NCBI RefSeq assembly: GCF_900108365.1
Contig: NZ_FNWQ01000006.1
Coordinates: 62,001 to 126,000 of the forward strand
Length of the DNA: 64,000 nucleotides
Reading direction: 5' to 3'
From: Chryseobacterium culicis
GTDB taxonomy: Bacteria > Bacteroidota > Bacteroidia > Flavobacteriales > Weeksellaceae
Made by a program: the position numbers and the translations under genes. Shown piece by piece: positions 8,571 through 17,887 of the stretch. The notes beneath the pieces are model-generated. The model was not told the origin of the DNA and ran no database searches. It saw only the letters and a list, made by a program, of their open reading frames with translations. Every line of letters starts with the position of its first letter. Position 1 is the stretch's first letter.

Positions 8571-10220
8571 ATGCTTTCGAGAATTTACATTAAAAACTTT
8601 GCCCTGATTGATACCCTAGAAGTATCATTGAAAAATGGTTTGCAGGTGATTACCGGTGAAACAGGGGCGGGAAAATCTATTATTTTAGGAGCTCTCCGTC
8701 TTATTTTAGGAGAAAGAGCTGATGTAAAGTCCATTGCCAAAACAGAAGAGAAAAGCGTAGTGGAAACCGAGTTTTCTCTCAATAACCAGTTTAAAAAATT
8801 CTTTATCGAAAATGATCTTGATTATGAACATCAGACCATTATCAGAAGAGAAATACTTCCATCAGGAAAATCCCGTGCGTTCATTAATGACGTGCCGGTA
8901 ACACTGGATATTCTCAGAGAACTTTCATCGCAGCTGATTGATATTCATTCCCAATTTGAAACCTCCAATCTTTTTACCTCAGAATATCAGTTTAAAATAA
9001 TAGACGGCCTCTCTGAAAATAAAAGGATCATCGAAGAATATCAACAGGAATTTTCGGATTATCAGAGTCTTAAGTTATTGTTGAAAAAACTGAAAACTCA
9101 ACTCTCAGAATCCAATAAAGAAAGTGATTACAAAGAATTTCTGCTTAATGAACTGGAAGAACTTAAGCTGGACGATGTAGATTATGAAGATGTACAGAAT
9201 CAGCTTTCCATTCAGGAAAATGCAGGCATGATTTCTGAAAATGTAGGCCAGATCTTATCCAGATTTCATCAGGAAGAAATAGGAATTTTATCTTTCTTCA
9301 ATGAAGCTACCAGCAAGCTTTCAAAAATTTCTGAGATCTCTACCAGTTTTGCTGAGCTTGATGAAAGGCTTGAAACCTCTTTTGTGGAGCTTAAAGACAT
9401 TATTTCTGAACTGGAACATGAAGCAGAGAGAGTGGAAATCAACCCGGAAAATCTGGTTTATCTTACCGATCTTAATAATAAAATCAACGCCTTATTTCTT
9501 AAGCATAACGTTTCGGATCTTAATGAACTGATAGAGATCAGGAATCAGCTGGCCGGTGATCAGAAAGGTGCTTCAGACCTGGAGGCACAGATTGAAGAAA
9601 CAGAAGAAAATATCTCTCAAAAGGAAAAAACACTTCAGAGCCTTGCCGGAAAGCTTTCTAAAAACAGGCATAAAAATGTTTCTGTTTTCATCAGAAAAGC
9701 AGAAGGACTTTTGAAGAAACTCGGGCTGGAAAAAGCAAAAGTTGATATCGAATTACAGGATGCTGAAGAGTTCAATCCGTTTGGAAAAGAAACCATTCAG
9801 CTGTTGTTTCAGGCGAATTCCGGTTTTCCTCTGAAGCCAATTCAGACGGCCATTTCCGGAGGAGAAAGATCAAGAGTCATGCTTGCTGTAAAGAAAATTA
9901 TTGCGGAAAGTGATGAGCTCCCAACTCTTATTCTGGATGAAATTGATACCGGAGTATCAGGAAAAGTAGCCGAAGAGATCGGAAACCTGATGAGAGAAAT
10001 GTCTGAAGACATGCAGCTGATCGTTATTTCCCATCTCGCACAGGTGGCCGCAAAAGGAAATGATAATTATAAAGTGGTAAAGCAGGATATTTCCGGAAGA
10101 ACACAATCCACCATTATTCCTTTAAGCAGCGAAGAAAAGCTGAACGAGATTGCCCAGCTGCTTTCCGGAAGCAAAATTACCGAAGCTGCCTTAGCACAGG
10201 CAAAAGAACTTATAGGATAA
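8571..10220 (+). CDS. recN: DNA repair protein RecN
   Basis: A 549-residue SMC-like ATPase that acts early in double-strand break repair. Walker A GETGAGKS is at residues 29-36. The middle (residues ~150-380) is coiled coil. The C-terminal half-site has the ABC signature ISGGERSR (~427-434) and Walker B LPTLILDEIDTGVSG just after. The length is typical. The start is the ATG at 8571 (MLSRIYIKNFALID), matching the family N-terminus. Confidence 0.96.
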   Translation: MLSRIYIKNFALIDTLEVSLKNGLQVITGETGAGKSIILGALRLILGERADVKSIAKTEEKSVVETEFSLNNQFKKFFIENDLDYEHQTIIRREILPSGKSRAFINDVPVTLDILRELSSQLIDIHSQFETSNLFTSEYQFKIIDGLSENKRIIEEYQQEFSDYQSLKLLLKKLKTQLSESNKESDYKEFLLNELEELKLDDVDYEDVQNQLSIQENAGMISENVGQILSRFHQEEIGILSFFNEATSKLSKISEISTSFAELDERLETSFVELKDIISELEHEAERVEINPENLVYLTDLNNKINALFLKHNVSDLNELIEIRNQLAGDQKGASDLEAQIEETEENISQKEKTLQSLAGKLSKNRHKNVSVFIRKAEGLLKKLGLEKAKVDIELQDAEEFNPFGKETIQLLFQANSGFPLKPIQTAISGGERSRVMLAVKKIIAESDELPTLILDEIDTGVSGKVAEEIGNLMREMSEDMQLIVISHLAQVAAKGNDNYKVVKQDISGRTQSTIIPLSSEEKLNEIAQLLSGSKITEAALAQAKELIG

Positions 10221-10250
10221 CAGGAGAATTATATTTTTCCTTAAAAAATT

Positions 10251-10275
10251 GTAACATATTTTCCATTTTATTTAC
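10251..10275 (+). promoter_or_regulatory. Putative ECF-type promoter (GTAACA-N16-TAC)
   Basis: GTAACA at 10251-10256 and TAC at 10273-10275 are 16 bases apart, 21 bases before the DUF5687 start. The same arrangement precedes both sigma-factor loci in this window. The box is inferred from this recurrence and the AAC-type -35 known for ECF sigmas. Confidence 0.4.
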
Positions 10276-10295
10276 TAATGTATAAAAACTAAAAT

Positions 10296-11762
10296 ATGTT
10301 TCTAAAGTTCCTTAGGCTTGAAATCAAAAGCTTTTTTCGTGGTACATCTTTAGGGATTAATCTGACCATGAAAATACTCAGGTTTATCGGGATTCTTTAT
10401 TTCATCGGATGCCTTGTAGGCGGAGCTTTTATTGCTTTTTTCTACATACAGGAAGAAATCCATCAGAATCCTCTAAAGGTAGTTTCAAAATTCATGATTG
10501 TGGGCTGGATTATAGATCTGGTAATTAAATATCTCTGGCAGGAAGTTCCTACCCAGAATATTAAACCCTTTCTTACCATGAATATCAGGAAGAATACATT
10601 GGTTAATTATATGCTGGCCAAAACCTTTCTTTCTGCATTCAGCTGGCTGACCTCCTTATTTTTTATTACATTTTCACTGATAGCTCTGTTCAATGGATAC
10701 AGCATTTTGGGAATACTGGTATGGCTTATTGGAGTGATTGCTTTACTGTATCTGAATAATTTTATCAATATTTTTTTCAACGGCAAAGAGACTTTAGCCA
10801 TTGCTATAGGAATCTGTTTCGTGATCATCGGCAGTTTGGCCTATTATAAAATCATTCCTGTTTTATCTTATTCAGAATCAGTTTTCTACGGATTTTATGA
10901 AAAACCTTATTATGCGTTGATTCCTGTTGCCCTGTTTGTGGGATTATGGTGGATCTGCTTCCGTTATCTGCGCAACGAATTTTATCTGGATCAGGGACTG
11001 GAAGCTAAGAAAGAAGTTGGGAAAACAGAAAATATTGCCTTCCTGAACAAATACGGCGTCATTGGAACATTCATCAATAACGATGTGAAAATGCTAAGGC
11101 GTAATAAAGTGACTAAAGGTATTTTGCTTGGCAGTTTTATGTTTCTTTTCTATGGATTGCTGATGTTCACTTCTTCAATTTATAAAACTCCGGCAATGAT
11201 GATGTTTATGGGATTATTTGTAACAGGGGGTTTTCAGTTTCTTTTTGGACAAAGGGTTCCTGCTTTTGACAGTTCGTACTATCCTTTGATGATGACCCTG
11301 AACGTTCCCTACAAAGAATACTTAAAAGCAAAATGGTGGCTGATGAATATTGTAACCGGTGTTTCCATCATTGCGGCGCTTTGCTATGTATATTTTGGCT
11401 GGGAAGTGTATATTACATTTTTTGCAGCTGGATTGTATAATATTGGGGTGAACTCTCAATTTACCTTGTGGTCGGGAGCCTTCAACAAAACTCAGATTGA
11501 TCTGAATTCAAAAGAGAAAAGACTGGGGCAGAAAGGAAGCTTTAATATGATTGCCATGCTCTTGCTGATCCCTAAAATGCTTCTTCCCATGGGAGTATTT
11601 GCTTTGGCAAAATATTTCACAGGAATTACAGGCGGAGTCATCAGCATTGCTATTATCGGGATCATCGGATTCTTTATGAGAGAAAAGATTTTCGATATCA
11701 TTGTAAAACATTATAAGAAAGAAAAATACAGCACCCTTGAAGCTTTTAAAAATAAAGATTAA
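10296..11762 (+). CDS. DUF5687 family multi-spanning membrane protein (ABC permease partner)
   Basis: A 488-residue integral membrane protein with about ten hydrophobic helices (for example ILRFIGILYFIGCLVGGAF and YVYFGWEVYITFFAAGLY). The pattern MFLKFLRLEIKSFFRG at the N-terminus and the internal LNKYGVIGTFINNDVKMLRRNK resemble the DUF5687 family. It ends four bases before an ABC ATPase, so it is most likely the permease half of an ABC-2 type exporter. The substrate is unknown. A GTAAC-type box lies upstream. Confidence 0.78.
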   Translation: MFLKFLRLEIKSFFRGTSLGINLTMKILRFIGILYFIGCLVGGAFIAFFYIQEEIHQNPLKVVSKFMIVGWIIDLVIKYLWQEVPTQNIKPFLTMNIRKNTLVNYMLAKTFLSAFSWLTSLFFITFSLIALFNGYSILGILVWLIGVIALLYLNNFINIFFNGKETLAIAIGICFVIIGSLAYYKIIPVLSYSESVFYGFYEKPYYALIPVALFVGLWWICFRYLRNEFYLDQGLEAKKEVGKTENIAFLNKYGVIGTFINNDVKMLRRNKVTKGILLGSFMFLFYGLLMFTSSIYKTPAMMMFMGLFVTGGFQFLFGQRVPAFDSSYYPLMMTLNVPYKEYLKAKWWLMNIVTGVSIIAALCYVYFGWEVYITFFAAGLYNIGVNSQFTLWSGAFNKTQIDLNSKEKRLGQKGSFNMIAMLLLIPKMLLPMGVFALAKYFTGITGGVISIAIIGIIGFFMREKIFDIIVKHYKKEKYSTLEAFKNKD

Positions 11763-11765
11763 GCC

Positions 11766-12482
11766 ATGATCAACATACAAAATTTATCCAAAACATACGG
11801 AACAGCAACTGTTCTAAACATTGAACATCTGGAAATTCCAAACGGTGAAACATTCGGTCTTGTAGGGAATAACGGAGCAGGAAAAACCACTCTTTTCAGC
11901 CTGATGCTGGATCTGATTCAGGCTACCACAGGATCAGTGAGTATTGATGGAATTAAAGTCAATGAATCAGAAGCCTGGAAAAATAAGGTGTCAGCTTTTG
12001 TAGATGATTCTTTTCTCATTGGTTATCTTACTCCCGAAGAATATTTTTACTTTATCGGAGAGCTGAGAGGCCAGAATAAAGCGTCTGTAGATGAGTTTTT
12101 GAAGCCTTTTCATGATCTTTTCAACGGGGAAATCCTGAAATCCGGAAAATATATCCGCGACCTTTCGAAAGGGAATCAGAAAAAAGTAGGAATTGTGGGA
12201 GCCATCATCGGAAATCCTGAAATTATTATTCTTGACGAGCCTTTTGCCAATCTGGATCCTTCCACGCAGATCAAACTTAAAAACCTCATCAAAGAACTTT
12301 CCAAACAGGACGGAGTTACCTTTCTGATATCCAGCCATGACCTCTCGCATACCACAGAAGTCTGCAACAGAATTGTGGTGGTAAACAAGGGCCTTCTGGT
12401 AAAAGATATCCAGACCAACCCTGAAACGCTCAAAGAATTGGAGCAATATTTTGCAGATCAGGTTTCAATTTCAGATATTTAA
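11766..12482 (+). CDS. ABC transporter ATP-binding protein
   Basis: A 238-residue ABC ATPase. Walker A GNNGAGKT is near residues 33-40, the signature is LSKGNQKK, Walker B is IIILDEPFANLDP, and the H-loop is ISSHD. It starts four bases after the DUF5687 permease and forms a two-gene exporter operon with it. The ATPase resembles the single-ATPase type used by ABC-2 exporters. The DyP peroxidase gene begins 20 bases downstream and may be cotranscribed. Confidence 0.92.
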   Translation: MINIQNLSKTYGTATVLNIEHLEIPNGETFGLVGNNGAGKTTLFSLMLDLIQATTGSVSIDGIKVNESEAWKNKVSAFVDDSFLIGYLTPEEYFYFIGELRGQNKASVDEFLKPFHDLFNGEILKSGKYIRDLSKGNQKKVGIVGAIIGNPEIIILDEPFANLDPSTQIKLKNLIKELSKQDGVTFLISSHDLSHTTEVCNRIVVVNKGLLVKDIQTNPETLKELEQYFADQVSISDI

Positions 12483-12502
12483 TACGTTAAAATAAGACGT
12501 AG

Positions 12503-13441
12503 ATGAATACGATAGAATCCCAGAATGTAACAGACTATCCGAACAGCAATACCATTTTTATGGTTTGGAAACTCCATGACAGCCCGCAGCTGAAAGAGGT
12601 TTTTCAAAGGCTGTGTGCCCTGGTGCTTAATCTTAATAATTCCGTTTTCAACCGCTTTCCGGACAGCCGGGCGAGCTGTGTAATGGGAATTGGTGCTGAA
12701 GGGTGGAAAAAGCTGGATCTTCCGAATCCCCCACCCAGAGAATTGGTCAGTTTTGAAGAAATAAAAGGTATAAAACATACCGCTGTATCCACTCCGGGTG
12801 ACCTTCATTTCCATTTAAGAGCAGACAATAAAAGTTTGATTTTTGATATGGGAATTGAAATATCCAATCTTTTAAGCTCCGTGGCAGAAAGCATTCTGGA
12901 GATTCATGGATTTAAGTATTGGGATGCGCGCTCTATTCTTGGCTTTGTAGACGGAACAGAAAATCCCCATGGTGATGACCGTGATTATTTTGCCAAAATA
13001 GGAGATGAAGATCTTCAGTATAAAGGTGGAAGCTACCTTTTTGTTCAGAAATATCTTCACAATATGGCCGCCTGGAAGAGTCTTTCCACAGAAGATCAGG
13101 AAAAAGTTATCGGAAGATCCAAAGAAAATGATATAGAAATGTCTGATGATGTAAAACCTTCCAACTCGCATATTGCTTTAGCCAACATCGAAGGTGAAGA
13201 TGGAGCAGAATTGAAGATTGTAAGAGATAATATGCCATTTGGAAGTCCTTCCTCTAATGAATTTGGAACTTATTTTATTGCCTATGCAAGCACATTTTCT
13301 ACCACCAGAAAAATGCTCACAAATATGTTTATCGGTAATCCTCCGGGCAATTACGACAGGATTTTAGACTTTAGTACGGCAGTTACAGGAACACTCTTCT
13401 TTGTTCCTACCAGGAATATGCTTGATGAATTCTCAGGATAA
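12503..13441 (+). CDS. DyP-type heme peroxidase
   Basis: A 312-residue dye-decolorising peroxidase. The family signature GFVDGTENP (GxxDG) is near residue 148, carrying the distal Asp, and a heme-ligand-region His is in SNSHIALANIEGED. The downstream DNMPFG and TYFIAYAST elements also fit. No signal peptide, so it is cytoplasmic or encapsulated; no encapsulin gene lies nearby. It follows the ABC exporter by 20 bases and ends at a hairpin (13447-13473). Confidence 0.9.
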   Translation: MNTIESQNVTDYPNSNTIFMVWKLHDSPQLKEVFQRLCALVLNLNNSVFNRFPDSRASCVMGIGAEGWKKLDLPNPPPRELVSFEEIKGIKHTAVSTPGDLHFHLRADNKSLIFDMGIEISNLLSSVAESILEIHGFKYWDARSILGFVDGTENPHGDDRDYFAKIGDEDLQYKGGSYLFVQKYLHNMAAWKSLSTEDQEKVIGRSKENDIEMSDDVKPSNSHIALANIEGEDGAELKIVRDNMPFGSPSSNEFGTYFIAYASTFSTTRKMLTNMFIGNPPGNYDRILDFSTAVTGTLFFVPTRNMLDEFSG

Positions 13442-13446
13442 AATAC

Positions 13447-13473
13447 AAGGCTGTCTCATTCTAAGGCAGCCTT
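13447..13473 (+). terminator. Intrinsic terminator after the DyP peroxidase
   Basis: AAGGCTGTC (13447-13455) pairs with GGCAGCCTT (13465-13473), nine pairs including one G-T, followed by an AT-rich tail (ATTATTTAT). The T-tract is weak. Confidence 0.6.
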
Positions 13474-13509
13474 ATTATTTATAAAAAAAATAACTTTTTT
13501 AAAAATGTT

Positions 13510-13534
13510 GTAACCTTTTTGGTTTTTGATTGTC
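13510..13534 (+). promoter_or_regulatory. Putative ECF autoregulatory promoter (GTAACC-N16-GTC)
   Basis: GTAACC at 13510-13515 and GTC at 13532-13534 are separated by 16 bases, 22 bases before the sigma-factor start. This is the layout of an ECF -35 (AAC core) and -10 (GTC), and ECF operons commonly autoregulate. Confidence 0.5.
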
Positions 13535-13556
13535 TTTAGTATAGAAACGTATAAGC

Positions 13557-14123
13557 ATGAAACTTTTGTTCGGAAATAAAAAAAATGATTTGTTGAGCCT
13601 CCTGAAAAAACAGGATCCGGCTGCACAGAAGATTTTCTATGAACAGAATGTCAAAAGATACCTGAGTGTAAGTAAAAGTTATATCAGTGATTTGTATCAG
13701 GCAGAAGACTGTCTCATTAAGGCATTCTGTAAAATTTTTAAGCATATTGAAAGCTTCAGAGGAGAATCAAACCTGGACAGCTGGGCAAGAAGAATCGTTG
13801 TAAATGAATGCCTGAATTTTATCAAAAGCCACAAAACAGTTTTCTATCTGGACGATATTAATCAATCCTTTTATGAAGATATCCATGAGCCGGAAATTGA
13901 TTGTGATTTTAATGCTCAGGAGCTATTGGATCAGCTTCCCGATGCCTACAGGATGGTTTTTAATCTGTATGTATTGGAAGGATATTCTCATCAGGAAATT
14001 GCTGATGCTTTGCAGATTTCAGTGACTGTCAGCAAAACACAGCTTTTCAGAGCCAAAGAAAAATTAAGAAAGATCTACTTTCAACAACAAAAAAAAGTGA
14101 AAAATGAAAACGTTTACAGATAA
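13557..14123 (+). CDS. ECF-type RNA polymerase sigma factor
   Basis: A 188-residue sigma-70 family protein with only regions 2 and 4. Region 2 includes DLYQAEDCLIKAFCKIFKH and SFRGESNLDSWARRIVVNE. Region 4 includes LPDAYRMVFNLYVLEGYSHQEIADAL, the helix-turn-helix for the -35 box. Its end overlaps the following membrane protein gene by 20 bases, the usual sigma/anti-sigma coupling. A matching ECF-type promoter lies just upstream. Confidence 0.92.
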   Translation: MKLLFGNKKNDLLSLLKKQDPAAQKIFYEQNVKRYLSVSKSYISDLYQAEDCLIKAFCKIFKHIESFRGESNLDSWARRIVVNECLNFIKSHKTVFYLDDINQSFYEDIHEPEIDCDFNAQELLDQLPDAYRMVFNLYVLEGYSHQEIADALQISVTVSKTQLFRAKEKLRKIYFQQQKKVKNENVYR

Positions 14124-14718
14124 GATGGAATGCCAGATCAAAAAACAGATTGAGGAAAGAGAGATTGCTCCATCCCGCAATCTGTGGTCTGAAATTGAAC
14201 TTCATACCGACCGAAATACCCGTTCCCAACCAAAAATGAACTGGTTGTTGGCAGCAGCCTGTTTAATGTTAGCATTCAGCTTGGGAGGTATTCTGCTTTA
14301 TCTTAACCAGCCTTCGGAAGCTCAACCCAAAATGGTAAAGCATACCGAAAAAAAAGCTGCGGAAGGAGAAATTGTAAAAGATCCGGTAAAGAATACAGCT
14401 CCGCTAGCCGTTGATAATAATGATAAAAAGGAAGTGAAAAAAACACTTTTCAAGAATAAAGAAGAAGTTATTTCTCCAATGGCTGTAAATCAGAATAAAC
14501 TGATTCCTAAAGAAACTCTTCCTCTGAAGAAGCTGGAGATTCCTCAGCTTTCAAATCCTAAACTGATGGCAAAAGCCGACTCTTTAAAAGTTCCGGTTAA
14601 AAAGAAAAAATATGTGGATCCTTCCACGCTTCTTTTCTCAGTAGAACATAAAGATGTCATCGAAAAAACAAAGGATGGAAGCAATGTAGCGACCACTATT
14701 GATCTGAATGCCAGATAA
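14104..14718 (+). CDS. Probable anti-sigma factor, single-pass membrane protein
   Basis: A 204-residue protein overlapping the sigma gene by 20 bases. Residues ~1-44 are a short hydrophilic cytoplasmic part (CQIKKQIEEREIAPSRNLWSEIE), followed by one transmembrane helix at ~46-67 (NWLLAAACLMLAFSLGGILL). The rest is a lysine-rich, low-complexity periplasmic tail. The layout and the coupling argue for an anti-sigma factor. No zinc-binding HxxxCxxC motif is present. Confidence 0.7.
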   Translation: MKTFTDKMECQIKKQIEEREIAPSRNLWSEIELHTDRNTRSQPKMNWLLAAACLMLAFSLGGILLYLNQPSEAQPKMVKHTEKKAAEGEIVKDPVKNTAPLAVDNNDKKEVKKTLFKNKEEVISPMAVNQNKLIPKETLPLKKLEIPQLSNPKLMAKADSLKVPVKKKKYVDPSTLLFSVEHKDVIEKTKDGSNVATTIDLNAR

Positions 14719-14748
14719 TTTATCCGTAAAAATTTAAAAATTAATAAT

Positions 14749-15792
14749 ATGATCAAGAAATTAATCGTAATGGGATTGCTATGCAGTATTTCAGCATCAT
14801 TCCATGCGCAGAAGAAAGGGCTGAATATTAACCTGTCTTCTAAAAAAGACACCGAGGTCAGCCCGATCGTAAAGGAGAAAGTAGAGGAATATGCCGCAAA
14901 AATCAATACCATCATTCAGGAAGAAAAAAAGCTGATGGAAGAAGAACTGGTGGTTTTGCAGGCCAGAAACCTTGATAAAGCAGATTTCGACAGAGAAAAA
15001 GCCCAGATTGCAGACCGATATTCTGAGAAAATGGATAAAAGAATCGAGGAGCTTGGGTTTGATCTGGACGATGTCATCCAAAAGCAGGTAAGATATTCTC
15101 TTTTGAACACCGATGTTACCTCCAAAGAAGAGCTTAAAGAAAAGCTGTTGAAAAAATTCCGCCCCAGCAGAAGCTTTACAGGATATTTCTCTTACGGCAT
15201 TATGACTTTAACAAACAGTGCCGCGGACAATGAACTTGATAAAAACATAGGATATGCCAATAATCTGGAATTTGGTCTTAAGCTGAACTATCAGCTCAGC
15301 AGAACAAGTCCCTGGGCAATAACTTCCGGAGTGGGATTTTCATGGAGGACCGTAAGAGCAGATAACAATATGATGTTTGTAAGGAACGCAAGCCAGGGAG
15401 TAGCGCTGGCTCAATACAGTGAAAATCTTGAGAAAAGTAAGTTAAGAACAGGATATATTATGATCCCTCTTGGTGTACAGTATAATTTTTCCAAACTTAA
15501 AAACGCAGGAATGGATATCCAGTACAGAAGTTATTACACAGGATTTAAAATTGGAGCCAATGTATATGGAGGCGTGAAAATGTCTACCAACAATATTGTA
15601 AAAGGAATTGATGGAGAAACAAGAGACCGTGGAAACTATCAGGTGAATCCTTTTGTGTATGGGGCACAGCTTACGTTTTCATACAACAGTTTCAGTGTCT
15701 TTGTGAAAAAAGATTTCAGTAATTTCTTTAAAGACAGTTATTTCAAAAATGATAAAGCACTGATATTCGGCTTAGCCATCGGATTAGATTAA
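14749..15792 (+). CDS. Outer membrane beta-barrel protein with N-terminal coiled coil
   Basis: A 347-residue secreted protein. After a signal peptide (~1-20) comes a helical, charged region (~35-130, VEEYAAKINTIIQEEKKLME), then a C-terminal part (~140-347) with alternating aromatic strands (FTGYFSYGIMTLTN, GLKLNYQLSRTSPWAITSG) ending in LIFGLAIGLD, typical of an outer membrane barrel. It is the third gene of the sigma operon (30-base gap), so it may report envelope state or be a target. The specific function is unknown. Confidence 0.7.
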   Translation: MIKKLIVMGLLCSISASFHAQKKGLNINLSSKKDTEVSPIVKEKVEEYAAKINTIIQEEKKLMEEELVVLQARNLDKADFDREKAQIADRYSEKMDKRIEELGFDLDDVIQKQVRYSLLNTDVTSKEELKEKLLKKFRPSRSFTGYFSYGIMTLTNSAADNELDKNIGYANNLEFGLKLNYQLSRTSPWAITSGVGFSWRTVRADNNMMFVRNASQGVALAQYSENLEKSKLRTGYIMIPLGVQYNFSKLKNAGMDIQYRSYYTGFKIGANVYGGVKMSTNNIVKGIDGETRDRGNYQVNPFVYGAQLTFSYNSFSVFVKKDFSNFFKDSYFKNDKALIFGLAIGLD

Positions 15793-15818
15793 ATTAAATA
15801 TATTTTGATTGCAAAACG

Positions 15819-15849
15819 AAAAACTCCGGAAAAATTGCCCGGAGTTTTT
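15819..15849. terminator. Bidirectional terminator
   Basis: AAAAACTCCGG (15819-15829) pairs with CCGGAGTTTTT (15839-15849), 11 perfect pairs around a nine-base loop. It serves the convergent barrel and fumC genes. Confidence 0.88.
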
Positions 15850-15872
15850 ACATTGTATCAGTTATAGAATCA

Positions 15873-17267
15873 TTATTTTAAGCTTCCAACCATATCTTCT
15901 GGTTTCACCCACTCGTCAAACTGTTCAGCAGTTAACAGACCAAGATTGATGGCTTCTTCTTTCAACGTTGTTCCGTTTTTATGGGCTGTCTTCGCAATCT
16001 TAGCAGCATTTTCATATCCTATATGAGTATTTAAAGCCGTTACAAGCATTAAAGATTTGTCCACCAGTTCTTTAATTCTCTCATGATTCGGCTCAATACC
16101 TACTGCACAATGATCATTGAAGGAAATGCATGCATCAGCAATCAGCTGCGCAGACTGTAAAAAGTTATAAGCCATTACCGGTTTGAAAACGTTCAGTTCA
16201 TAATTTCCCTGAGTTCCTGCAAAGGAAATGGTAGTATCGTTTCCTAAAACCTGTGCGCAAACCATGGTCATTGCTTCATTTTGCGTTGGGTTTACTTTCC
16301 CCGGCATAATAGAAGAACCCGGTTCATTCTCTGGAATATGAATTTCCCCAATTCCCGAACGCGGCCCGGAAGCCAGTAATCTGATATCCTGAGCAATTTT
16401 ATATAAAGAAACCGCCAGCTGCTTTAAAGCTCCGTGAGATTCTACAATCGCATCGTGGGCTGCAAGAGCTTCGAATTTATTTTCTGCGGTAATGAAAGGA
16501 TGATTTGTAAATCGGGCAATGTATTCCGCTACTTTTACATCGTATCCGTTGGGCGTATTTAATCCTGTACCTACAGCGGTTCCTCCCAAAGCCAGTTCTG
16601 AAAGGTGAGGCAGTGTGTTTTTTAAAGCTCTCAACCCGAATTCCAATTGAGCCACATATCCGGAAAATTCCTGCCCTAGAGTAAGTGGAGTGGCATCCAT
16701 CAGGTGGGTTCTGCCAATCTTTACTACATCTTTGAAAGCTTTCGATTTCTCAGCCAACGTATTTTTTAGTTTTTCTACAGCCGGAATGGTTACTTCCACC
16801 ACTTTTGTATAAGCAGCTATGTGCATGGCGGTTGGGTAAGTATCATTGGAAGACTGGGATTTATTCACGTCATCATTCGGGTGAATTTCAGATTTTTCGC
16901 CTAAAGTTCCTCCGTTATTCACATGAGCTCTGTTGGAAACTACTTCATTCACATTCATGTTAGACTGCGTGCCGGAACCCGTCTGCCAGATTACCAATGG
17001 AAACTGGTCATTCAGTTTTCCTTCAAGAATTTCATCACATACTTTCGCAATCATATCTCTTTTTTCAGCAGGAAGTACTCCCAGATCCGTATTGGCATAA
17101 GCAGCGGCCTTCTTGAGATGAGCAAAAGCTTCAATGATTTCATGCGGCATTGAACCTTCAGGCCCTATTTTGAAATTGTTTCTTGAACGTTCCGTCTGTG
17201 CACCCCAAAGTTTATCTGCAGGTACCTGCACTTCTCCCATGGTGTCTTTTTCTATTCTGTAATTCAT
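15873..17267 (-). CDS. fumC: Class II fumarate hydratase (fumarase C)
   Basis: A 464-residue oxygen-stable, iron-free fumarase of the aspartase/fumarase superfamily, interconverting fumarate and malate in the TCA cycle. The signature GSSIMPGKVNPTQNE is present, as are the active-site segments SSNDTYPTAMHIA and GRTHLMDATPLTLGQEF. Length is standard. A small secreted-protein gene ends one base upstream of its ATG. A class I fumarase lies just beyond on the other strand. Confidence 0.97.
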   Translation of the reverse strand: MNYRIEKDTMGEVQVPADKLWGAQTERSRNNFKIGPEGSMPHEIIEAFAHLKKAAAYANTDLGVLPAEKRDMIAKVCDEILEGKLNDQFPLVIWQTGSGTQSNMNVNEVVSNRAHVNNGGTLGEKSEIHPNDDVNKSQSSNDTYPTAMHIAAYTKVVEVTIPAVEKLKNTLAEKSKAFKDVVKIGRTHLMDATPLTLGQEFSGYVAQLEFGLRALKNTLPHLSELALGGTAVGTGLNTPNGYDVKVAEYIARFTNHPFITAENKFEALAAHDAIVESHGALKQLAVSLYKIAQDIRLLASGPRSGIGEIHIPENEPGSSIMPGKVNPTQNEAMTMVCAQVLGNDTTISFAGTQGNYELNVFKPVMAYNFLQSAQLIADACISFNDHCAVGIEPNHERIKELVDKSLMLVTALNTHIGYENAAKIAKTAHKNGTTLKEEAINLGLLTAEQFDEWVKPEDMVGSLK

Positions 17268-17268
17268 A

Positions 17269-17718
17269 TTATTTATTTGATTTTTCTTTTGTTAAAATGA
17301 GATCCTTTATATCGGGCATATTCCTCCCCACATCATAGCTTATAAAACATATTGGGCCAACTGATTTTAAATTTAATTTCATGCTGTTCTGCAAGACATT
17401 AGATAGAGTTAAAGTTCCTGTGGAAAATATGCAATCTTCATAACGTTGTGAAGAAAATTTAGCCTCTTTAATAGAAATAATAAACTCATTTTTTTCATTA
17501 GCTGTTACATCAGATTTTAGAATGGTAAACCTTTCATTTTGAAAATTGATAAACGAAAAAGTAATAGAATTGGGGGCATTTTCCAAAATCTCAAACTTAA
17601 TGGGATGGCCCTCAACTTTTCCGGTCCAAGTTCCCGAAAGTTGTATTGTATTTTCCCACTGGCCGAAGCTGTTACTGTACATTACGAGACAGAAAAAAAT
17701 AACTAATATATTTTTCAT
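17269..17718 (-). CDS. Small secreted protein of unknown function upstream of fumC
   Basis: A 149-residue protein with a signal peptide (MKNILVIFFCLVMYSNSFG) and a beta-rich body containing LSGTWTGKVEGHPIKFEIL, a pattern seen in small lipocalin-like or DUF-type Bacteroidota proteins. I do not recognise the family. Its stop lies one base before the fumC start, so it probably shares a transcript with fumC. Two Cys (in EDCIF and GPICF) could form a disulphide. Confidence 0.65.
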   Translation of the reverse strand: MKNILVIFFCLVMYSNSFGQWENTIQLSGTWTGKVEGHPIKFEILENAPNSITFSFINFQNERFTILKSDVTANEKNEFIISIKEAKFSSQRYEDCIFSTGTLTLSNVLQNSMKLNLKSVGPICFISYDVGRNMPDIKDLILTKEKSNK

Positions 17719-17863
17719 TCAATTGAGTTATGTAATTTTTAAATCTTTTACTATTACAATAACTGTCTATAAAGGTACTTATAAACTCAGAAACCGCCAA
17801 TTTATAATCATTATAAATATCAATTTAAGTGACTGATTTTACTCATATTTTTTTAAGGAGGCG

Positions 17864-17871
17864 TATTTTTG
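17864..17871 (+). promoter_or_regulatory. -7 promoter box of the class I fumarase gene
   Basis: TATTTTTG fits TAnnTTTG and lies 16 bases before the ATG at 17888, implying a very short 5' leader. No clear -33 box is seen. Confidence 0.45.
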
Positions 17872-17887
17872 CACAAACAAAAATTGA

